From positions 1 through 20,443 of the forward strand of contig CAYTEH010000027.1 of the NCBI GenBank assembly GCA_964436765.1: a stretch of DNA of 20,443 nt, given 5' to 3'. The notes under the pieces were generated by a model. It was not told the origin of the DNA, ran no database searches, and worked only from the letters and a program-made list of their open reading frames with translations. The translations under genes and the position numbers were made by a program. Origin of the DNA: CAYTEH01 sp964436765. GTDB taxonomy: Bacteria; Patescibacteriota; Gracilibacteria; Peribacterales; Peribacteraceae. Of the stretch, positions 6,451-10,891 are shown piece after piece (the stretch's first letter is position 1; each line of letters begins with the position of its first letter).

Positions 6451-6654
6451 ATGGTGCACCGTAAGGACAACTGCGACCCATCCTGTACGTTCATCGGACA
6501 ATGTCCGGGCAAGGAGGTGGTCAGGGTAGACAGGGTCACGCTCGACGAGCTGTGCCTGCGGTCGTCGGAACATGTCGCCAGGGTGCTGGGGTCCCGCATA
6601 CCGCTCCCGACCGTTCCGCCGGATTCCGCCGACTCCATGGGTAGTCCGGCTTAA
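6451..6654 (+). CDS. Small hypothetical protein with clustered cysteines, 67 aa
   Basis: The ORF from ATG 6451 encodes 67 residues. The N-terminal third contains C8-x3-C12-x5-C18 (in NCDPSCTFIGQCPG) and a fourth cysteine at residue 35 (LDELCLRS), which could bind zinc or another metal; the second half is Pro/Ser-rich and probably flexible. I do not know a family. Two things favour a real gene: a promoter-like TTGCAT-N16-CATAGT just upstream, and the way its TAA stop overlaps the sufC stop on the other strand (both use the TTAA at 6651-6654), a compact convergent arrangement. Against it, the frame stays open far upstream through the antisense of the SIMPL gene. A redox or regulatory role next to sufC is only a guess. 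Confidence 0.45.
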   Translation: MVHRKDNCDPSCTFIGQCPGKEVVRVDRVTLDELCLRSSEHVARVLGSRIPLPTVPPDSADSMGSPA

Positions 6655-7430
6655 TACTCCGCATAACCGACTTTTTCGAGCCTCTGCGCCACCTCCATTC
6701 CCCCGCTTTCGACGATGGTGCCTTTCACCATCACGTGGACGCGGTCGGGCTTCACGTAATCGAGGAGGCGGGCGTAGTGCGTGACGATGATTGCAGAAAA
6801 TGGATGCTTATTGTCATCCTGAGCGGAGTCGAAGGATGACCGCATCGCGTTGACGCCTTCCGCGACCACTTTGAGCGCGTCGATATCCAATCCTGAATCC
6901 GTCTCATCCATCAGGGCCAACCGCGGCTTGAGCATGCTCATCTGGAGCACTTCAGCTTTCTTCTTCTCCCCTCCCGAGAAGCCCTTGTTCAAAAACCGTT
7001 CCGCGAACGCGGGATCCATGTGGAGCTTCTTCATCTGCTCCTCCAATGCTTTCTTGAACTTGATGGGCGAGACGATCTTGGGGAGCTCCGGACGCGCGGC
7101 CGACTGCGCCTTGTACGCGGCGAAGAGGAAGCTGCGTAGCGTCACGCCCGCGATTTCCTTCGGGTACTGGAAGGCGAGGAAGAGTCCTTTCTTCGCGCGG
7201 TCAGAGGCCGGGAGATCGAGGATATTCTGGCCATCGAACACAGCCGACCCACCCGTCACCTGGTATGTGGGATGGCCCATCAGCGTATTCACAAGCGTGG
7301 ATTTCCCCGAGCCGTTGGGGCCCATGATGGCGTGGATTTCACCGGGATTCACCGTGAGAGAAAGGCCCTGGACGACGGGCTTTTCCTCGATGGAGATGCG
7401 GAGGTCAGTGAGGGAAAGGAGGGATTGCAT
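6651..7430 (-). CDS. sufC: Fe-S cluster assembly ATPase SufC
   Basis: The 259-residue protein is the ABC-type ATPase of the SUF system, which works with SufB and SufD to build iron-sulfur clusters in the cytoplasm. All motifs are present: Walker A GPNGSGKST (residues about 37-45), Q-loop FQYP, signature FSGGEKKKAEVLQM, Walker B with D-loop LALMDETDSGLD and H-loop IIVTHY. The SufC-specific DETDSGLDIDALK is clear. SufC is usually about 245-255 aa. Between the D-loop helix and the H-loop there is an extra in-frame piece reading SSFDSAQDD, encoded by the palindromic repeat at 6813-6840; it should fall in a surface loop. sufB and sufD are not in the window. A ferredoxin gene is divergent from it, with the two promoters in one inverted repeat. 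A TATTCT box ends 11 nt before the ATG. Confidence 0.95.
   Translation of the reverse strand: MQSLLSLTDLRISIEEKPVVQGLSLTVNPGEIHAIMGPNGSGKSTLVNTLMGHPTYQVTGGSAVFDGQNILDLPASDRAKKGLFLAFQYPKEIAGVTLRSFLFAAYKAQSAARPELPKIVSPIKFKKALEEQMKKLHMDPAFAERFLNKGFSGGEKKKAEVLQMSMLKPRLALMDETDSGLDIDALKVVAEGVNAMRSSFDSAQDDNKHPFSAIIVTHYARLLDYVKPDRVHVMVKGTIVESGGMEVAQRLEKVGYAEY
6813..6840. repeat. 28-bp palindromic repeat inside sufC
   Basis: GTCATCCT (6813-6820) and AGGATGAC (6833-6840) form perfect 8-bp arms around a 12-nt centre. The first 11 bases, GTCATCCTGAG, recur at 7837-7847 in the intergenic element downstream of the ferredoxin gene. From memory, peptides like FDSAQDD are the translation of an interspersed palindrome seen in many bacterial assemblies. 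Here it sits in frame within sufC. Confidence 0.75.
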
Positions 7431-7440
7431 GTTGGAGTAC

Positions 7441-7532
7441 TAGAATACTGGAATATCGGAGTAATGGGGATGGAAATACAGGTCGCAACATGCTTTCCCA
7501 ATATTCCATTATTCCAATAATCCACTATTCTA
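7441..7532. repeat. Inverted-repeat element with divergent -10 boxes between sufC and the ferredoxin gene
   Basis: A 27-bp arm at 7441-7467 matches the reverse complement of 7506-7532 at 23 of 27 positions, with a 38-nt centre. The arms are made of GGAATA/ATTCC-type subrepeats. The outer end of each arm carries TATTCT pointing outward: 7447-7442 ends 11 nt before the sufC ATG and 7526-7531 ends 8 nt before the ferredoxin ATG. The element therefore seems to provide both promoters. Confidence 0.75.
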
Positions 7533-7539
7533 TCCGTCC

Positions 7540-7824
7540 ATGCCCCGCGTCACCTTCCACCACTCCGGCCAAGTCCAGGTCGTCGACGCCCCCGAGGGCC
7601 AGACGATCCTGCAAATCGCATTGGACGCGGGGATTCCGATGGAACACGCGTGCGGCGGCAACGGCTTCTGCACCACGTGCATGTGCAAAGTGAAAAAGGG
7701 CATGGAGAACTTAAGCCCCCGGAACGACCGCGAGGAGAACATGGGGGTAATGGAGGATCCTGATAGATTGAGTTGCCAGAGCCAGGTGCAAGGTGACGTT
7801 GAGGTGGAGGTTATTGAGTATTAA
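7540..7824 (+). CDS. [2Fe-2S] ferredoxin, adrenodoxin/ISC type
   Basis: This 94-residue protein is a plant/adrenodoxin-fold ferredoxin that carries single electrons in the cytoplasm. The cluster ligands are visible: C38-x5-C44-x2-C47 within HACGGNGFCTTCMC and the distant C79 in RLSCQSQV. The N-terminal strands VTFHHSGQVQVVDAPEGQT and the helix ILQIALDAGI fit the fold, and LSCQSQVQGDVEVEVI is the typical end. Length is normal. A TATTCT box ends 8 nt before ATG 7540, indicating a leaderless mRNA. It is divergent from sufC, which suggests a role in Fe-S cluster assembly or redox partnership with that pathway. Its final codons and stop lie in the arm of the structured element that follows. Confidence 0.93.
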   Translation: MPRVTFHHSGQVQVVDAPEGQTILQIALDAGIPMEHACGGNGFCTTCMCKVKKGMENLSPRNDREENMGVMEDPDRLSCQSQVQGDVEVEVIEY

Positions 7825-8038
7825 GCACGCAAGCATGTCATCCTGAGGAGCCCGCCCAGCATGCGGTTCAGGATCTGAAAGTGTGGACAGGCGGGCCACG
7901 AAGGACGACATGCGTGCAATGAAGTCTTTGCCGAATAGTATGCTTCGTGGGCACGCACTCAACGCCTTACATGCTCCTGCGGGAGCACCTCAACCGAATG
8001 CTGCGTGCCACCTCAGCATGACATAGTGCTAATACTCA
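7815..8038. repeat. Nested inverted-repeat element filling a convergent intergenic gap
   Basis: This 224-bp block fills the space between two convergent stops (ferredoxin TAA 7822-7824, TPR stop 8039-8041). The outer arms (7815-7848 and 8011-8038) pair as TGAGTATT, AGCAC, ATGTCAT and CTGAGG with one indel. Inside, 7837-7856 pairs imperfectly with 7890-7909, whose innermost 7 bp GCCCGCC/GGCGGGC are perfect, and a strong hairpin TGCTCC-TGCG-GGAGCA lies at 7972-7987 with a UNCG-class loop. It shares GTCATCCTGAG with the repeat in sufC. There is no convincing ORF. It may be a non-autonomous mobile repeat, a bidirectional terminator or a structured RNA. Confidence 0.65.
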
Positions 8039-8803
8039 TTACACCTTCGCCAAGCTGAGCAGCTTCGCCTTCACTTCCTCATCGTACGGCTCGATCTTGT
8101 TGATCCTCCGGTACGTCTCCTCCGCCTTCTCCGTGGAGCCCAACTGGAGGTAACACTCGGCAAGCAGGTGGAGCAGTTCGGTATCGCGGTAGAGGCGCGC
8201 GGTGGCCTTTTCCAGAAGTGGCGCGGCATCCTCGAACTTCCTGGCGGCGATGCACGCGCGGCCGAGCGCGGCCGATCTCTCCGGCGTCTGGGGATCCCGG
8301 TTCAGAGCTTCCTGATACGCCTGGCAGGCCTCCACGTACTTGCCCTGGCGGTAGTACGCCAGCCCCAGGTTCCCGTGGAAGGAGACATCGTCACGGTGTG
8401 TGAGGAGCTCCTTGTACATGGCTTCGGCCTTGTTCTCGCGGTTGGTGGTGAGGAACAACTTGGCTAGCTGCGCCTGCACGTCGAACGCGTTCGGCTGGAT
8501 GGTGAGGGCCTGGATGTAGAGCCGCTCGGCCTCCTCGGGCTTGTTCTGCGCGATCGCCTTCTCGGCCATATGCGTGAGCGAACGCACCTGCTGCATATCG
8601 ATCGCCGAGGCGCGCGGGTTTTTGCGGGGCTTCTCAATGGGCTTCTCGTCCACCATGACCGCGCCGCGTTCCTCCGCAAACTGGAAGCGCTGCTTGATAC
8701 TGCGCACAAACCGGCGGATGGCACGGTTCCGAAGCAAAACGCGGGCACCGAAGAGCGCCGCAATCCCGACGATGGAAATGGTAAAGACGAGAATGTAGAG
8801 CAT
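8039..8803 (-). CDS. Membrane-anchored tetratricopeptide repeat protein
   Basis: From ATG 8803 the protein has 254 residues. An N-terminal membrane helix (MLYILVFTISIVGIAALFGA) is followed by a basic stretch (RNRAIRRFVRSIKQRF), which predicts an N-out anchor with the remainder in the cytoplasm. After a Lys/Pro linker come about four TPR units, for example EKAIAQNKPEEAERLYIQAL, NLGLAYYRQGKYVEACQAYQ and LLAECYLQLGSTEKAEETYR, each with the G-Y-A-P type spacing of the family. TPRs bind partner proteins; the partner is unknown. The frame extends to 8890 with another ATG at 8845, but that stretch is repeat DNA; I favour 8803 because an extended -10 (TGGTATCGT) lies 21 nt upstream. The HolB-like gene is upstream on the same strand. 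Confidence 0.8.
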   Translation of the reverse strand: MLYILVFTISIVGIAALFGARVLLRNRAIRRFVRSIKQRFQFAEERGAVMVDEKPIEKPRKNPRASAIDMQQVRSLTHMAEKAIAQNKPEEAERLYIQALTIQPNAFDVQAQLAKLFLTTNRENKAEAMYKELLTHRDDVSFHGNLGLAYYRQGKYVEACQAYQEALNRDPQTPERSAALGRACIAARKFEDAAPLLEKATARLYRDTELLHLLAECYLQLGSTEKAEETYRRINKIEPYDEEVKAKLLSLAKV

Positions 8804-8824
8804 GGCGCTGAGAAACAGTGGGTG

Positions 8825-8833
8825 ACGATACCA
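8825..8833 (-). promoter_or_regulatory. Extended -10 of the TPR gene
   Basis: On the minus strand TGGTATCGT (TGn plus TATCGT) lies 21 nt before ATG 8803. It would exclude the alternative ATG 8845 from the transcript. Confidence 0.35.
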
Positions 8834-8842
8834 AAAAATGGC

Positions 8843-8980
8843 CATTGACGCAATGATCAATGACCCATTCGGCTCGCTCAGAGCGGGCAACAGGAACGGA
8901 AAAATATCCGCTGAATCAAAGAACTACCATTCTTGGTCACTGCGTCATTGCGTGTCATTGGTCATTCCGACCAGTCATTG
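8843..8980. repeat. Second ATGAC-type repeat element, between holB-like and TPR genes
   Basis: Copies of CAATGAC (or its complement GTCATTG) stand at both edges: ATTGACGCAATGATCAATGA near 8844-8863, and a run of GTCATTG copies at 8933-8980. The 18-mer TTGGTCACTGCGTCATTG at 8933-8950 is the exact reverse complement of 3796-3813 in the other element. The right edge encodes the C-terminus of the HolB-like protein. The central 65 nt shows nothing further. Confidence 0.7.
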
Positions 8981-9929
8981 CAAGAGCGAACTCTTGCCCG
9001 AGCATCTGCCTGTTCACGTTCGTTTCCATGCCCCTGAGCAACCGAAACAACCGTTCGCCCGACCGCGGCGGCAATGTGAGTTGTTCTTCGCGGAGCGCAA
9101 GCGCCAGGTGCAACGCAAAGCGGTCGGCCTGCGCTTTGTCCTGGAGCGGACGCAGGTACTGGAGACACTGGAGGAGGCTGCGGCTGTGCCAGGCGCCCAC
9201 GGCATCGGCATAGAGCGTATGTTCGGCCCGGAGCGCATCCGGGTCGCGGCGCAATCGGATGATGACCCCCGGGGCCCCCTGCGCGACGCGCGAGAGGAAA
9301 CGGGCATCTTCTTCGGATGCATTCTTGAGCAGCGGTTCCAGGTCGCGATCGGGCACGCGCGCGAAGCGGACCACGCGCGAACGTGAAATGAGGGTCGGCA
9401 GCAGCGCGGCCATCGACTGCGTTGTGAGGATGAACACGAGGCCCTCGGGCGGTTCCTCGAGGATCTTCAGGAGCGCGTTCACGGCCTCGTCCTGCATGCG
9501 CTCAGCGGAGCGGATGAGGCAGCAGCGGAACGTGCCCGCCGCGGTCTCGTACAGGCGTTCCTGGATGGCACGGATGTCGTCGATGGAGATGGTGTCGCTC
9601 CTGGATTTCGCCTTCTTCCGGTGCTCCTGCGTGACGTTTGAATACTTCGCAATCTCGTCAAAGTCCTCCATCTGGTCCTCGATCCAGAGCGTATCCAGCA
9701 CGAGCAGGTCGGAGGAGAGCAGTTTATCGAGCTTGTGCTTCGCCTCGTCCCGCTCCGCGCCGTCATGACCCTGCAGCAACAGCTCGGACGCGAACCATTT
9801 GGCCACGGTGAACTTGCCCACGTGACGCGGCCCCTCGAACAGATACGCGTGCGCCACGTTGCCGGTGGCGATGTCGTTTAGGAGCTGCGCGAGCTGGTCG
9901 GGGTGGCCGAGGATGGGCGAGGCAGACAT
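8955..9929 (-). CDS. holB: DNA polymerase III delta-prime (HolB)-like clamp-loader subunit
   Basis: The 324-residue protein has the AAA+ layout of clamp-loader subunits: ILGHPDQLAQLLNDIATGNVAHAYLF and the P-loop GPRHVGKF (residues 33-40), then ISIDDIRAIQERLYETA, the segment RMQDEAVNALLKILEEPPEG with the family's LLKxLEEPP, FILTTQSMAALLPTLISRSR (sensor 1 and SRS region) and a helical C-terminal collar domain. Delta-prime helps load the sliding clamp during replication. The Cys-rich zinc module between P-loop and sensor, common in bacterial gamma/delta-prime, is absent, and the P-loop lacks the final S/T, so ATP may not be hydrolysed. TACACT ends 6 nt before ATG 9929, indicating a leaderless transcript. 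The last residues (MTGRNDQ) and stop come from the ATGAC repeat. Confidence 0.85.
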   Translation of the reverse strand: MSASPILGHPDQLAQLLNDIATGNVAHAYLFEGPRHVGKFTVAKWFASELLLQGHDGAERDEAKHKLDKLLSSDLLVLDTLWIEDQMEDFDEIAKYSNVTQEHRKKAKSRSDTISIDDIRAIQERLYETAAGTFRCCLIRSAERMQDEAVNALLKILEEPPEGLVFILTTQSMAALLPTLISRSRVVRFARVPDRDLEPLLKNASEEDARFLSRVAQGAPGVIIRLRRDPDALRAEHTLYADAVGAWHSRSLLQCLQYLRPLQDKAQADRFALHLALALREEQLTLPPRSGERLFRLLRGMETNVNRQMLGQEFALAMTGRNDQ

Positions 9930-9935
9930 GAAGGA

Positions 9936-9941
9936 AGTGTA
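9936..9941 (-). promoter_or_regulatory. -10 box of the holB-like gene
   Basis: TACACT on the minus strand ends 6 nt before ATG 9929, a leaderless spacing. Confidence 0.5.
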
Positions 9942-9968
9942 CTACAGGAGATTGACTGTGAGGCGGTC

Positions 9969-9997
9969 TTGATATAGACTAGTTTATAGACCAGTCT
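9969..9997 (+). promoter_or_regulatory. Promoter/operator of the toxin-antitoxin pair with 12-nt direct repeats
   Basis: TATAGACTAGT (9973-9983) and TATAGACCAGT (9985-9995) are direct repeats of 11 nt with one mismatch and a 12-nt period, about one helical turn. The same bases also form an imperfect inverted repeat, AGACTAGT/ACCAGTCT. A possible -35 TTGATA (9969-9974) and a weak -10 CAGTCT (9992-9997) 17 nt apart would place the repeats over the promoter, as expected for autoregulation by an antitoxin. Confidence 0.55.
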
Positions 9998-10011
9998 TCC
10001 CAACTTTCACT

Positions 10012-10260
10012 ATGACCGTTATAGGAATCTACGAAGGCAAAACGCACTTCTCGGAACTAGTGAAAAGAGCCAGCCGTGGAGAGGAATTCGTTATAACAAA
10101 AAACGGCAAAGTACTGGCGCATATCACTCCTCCCCGCACCCGGGAGCGAGCCGATACTGCTGTCATCGTGAGCCAGATGCTTGACTACCGCGACCGCCAG
10201 AACAGGACCACCGACTCCATGACAATCAAAGAGATGACTGAAGCAGGCCGACGCTTTTGA
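10012..10260 (+). CDS. Phd/YefM-family antitoxin
   Basis: The 82-residue protein is a Phd/YefM-type antitoxin. The N-terminal half is the DNA-binding domain with the family pattern THFSELVKRASRGEEFVITKNGKVLAHITP, where the G-E-F-x-IT-x-G-K core is clear. The C-terminal half (SQMLDYRDRQNRTTDSMTIKEM) is polar and helical, as expected for the segment that folds onto the toxin and blocks its active site. It ends 13 nt before a PIN-domain toxin, so the two form one unit. It probably represses its own promoter through the direct repeats at 9973-9995. The DNA here is less GC-rich than in the flanking core genes, consistent with a mobile module. The pairing of Phd-type antitoxin with VapC-type toxin is known in many bacteria. 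Confidence 0.85.
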   Translation: MTVIGIYEGKTHFSELVKRASRGEEFVITKNGKVLAHITPPRTRERADTAVIVSQMLDYRDRQNRTTDSMTIKEMTEAGRRF

Positions 10261-10273
10261 TGCATTTTTTTCT

Positions 10274-10723
10274 ATGAAAAAACAAGACGCTCGCAAGCAA
10301 CGTGAACAAAAGAGTTTCGTTTTAGACAGCTCTGTAGCGCTTGCCTGGTGCTTCCGGGATGAGCAGGACACGTACTCCCTGCGCGTGGCCGGAGCGTTGC
10401 TGGAGCGCGAAGCGGTCGTTCCCCTGCTGTGGCGGATCGAAGTGGCGAACTGCATGCTCACAGGCGAACGGACAAAGCGCTCCGAACAGACGGACACCGC
10501 CAATTGGACGTGGTATCTGGAAAACCTGCCGATACGAACGGACGACCGGAGCGATCCGTGGATATTCGATTCTATTCTGCCCATTGCCCGGAAGCACGGA
10601 CTCACTGCCTACGATACTGCATATCTGGAATTGGCTTTGCGACGTGGATTACCGCTTGCGACACTCGACAAAAAATTACGGGCAGCGATGAAAGAAGCCG
10701 GTGTTCTTCTGTTCTTATCCTGA
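10274..10723 (+). CDS. VapC-like PIN-domain toxin ribonuclease
   Basis: The 149-residue protein has the PIN-domain fold of VapC toxins, Mg-dependent ribonucleases that cut tRNA or rRNA until the antitoxin binds them. The acidic site is complete: the first Asp in FVLDSSVALAW (residue 18), the Glu in WRIEVANCML, the Asp in LTAYDTAYLELA and the last Asp in LATLDKKL. The N-terminal 14 residues (MKKQDARKQREQKS) are a basic extension ahead of the usual start, and an internal start is not available, so it may be real. It follows the antitoxin gene by 13 nt. Its TGA is directly followed by an ATG (TGAATG), the start of a frame that contains a second, tiny antitoxin-like ORF. The RNA target is not predictable. 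Confidence 0.87.
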   Translation: MKKQDARKQREQKSFVLDSSVALAWCFRDEQDTYSLRVAGALLEREAVVPLLWRIEVANCMLTGERTKRSEQTDTANWTWYLENLPIRTDDRSDPWIFDSILPIARKHGLTAYDTAYLELALRRGLPLATLDKKLRAAMKEAGVLLFLS

Positions 10724-10741
10724 ATGATCATGTCGCACCCC

Positions 10742-10879
10742 ATGACTACCATTTCCATGACATACTTCAGGATTCATCTGTATGAATTAGCCAGGCGCGT
10801 AGAGCGAGGTGAGTCCTTTAGAATAACCAAGTACGGAAAACCTATCGTAATATTCCGACCTATACAAAAAGGTGATTAA
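10742..10879 (+). CDS. Mini Phd-like antitoxin (45 aa), DNA-binding half only
   Basis: This short ORF encodes 45 residues: MTTISMTYFRIHLYELARRV, then ERGESFRITKYGKPIVIFRP and a short tail. It aligns without gaps to the first 40 residues of the antitoxin at 10012, with about 15 identities in 37, including the GE-F-IT-GK core. The C-terminal toxin-binding part is missing. MTTIS is a typical family start, which favours ATG 10742; an in-frame ATG at 10724 directly after the vapC stop would add six residues and allow translational coupling. It lies 12 nt from the end of secA on the other strand. It could be a co-repressor, a remnant of a second module, or a decoy; I cannot tell which. Confidence 0.65.
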   Translation: MTTISMTYFRIHLYELARRVERGESFRITKYGKPIVIFRPIQKGD

Positions 10880-10891
10880 TTTGGGAATTGT

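Noticed and set aside
8804..8890. N-terminal extension of the TPR protein (starts 8845 or 8890)
   Set aside because: The DNA is the ATGAC repeat and its border. A start at 8845 remains possible, but the extended -10 at 8825-8833 lies inside that part.
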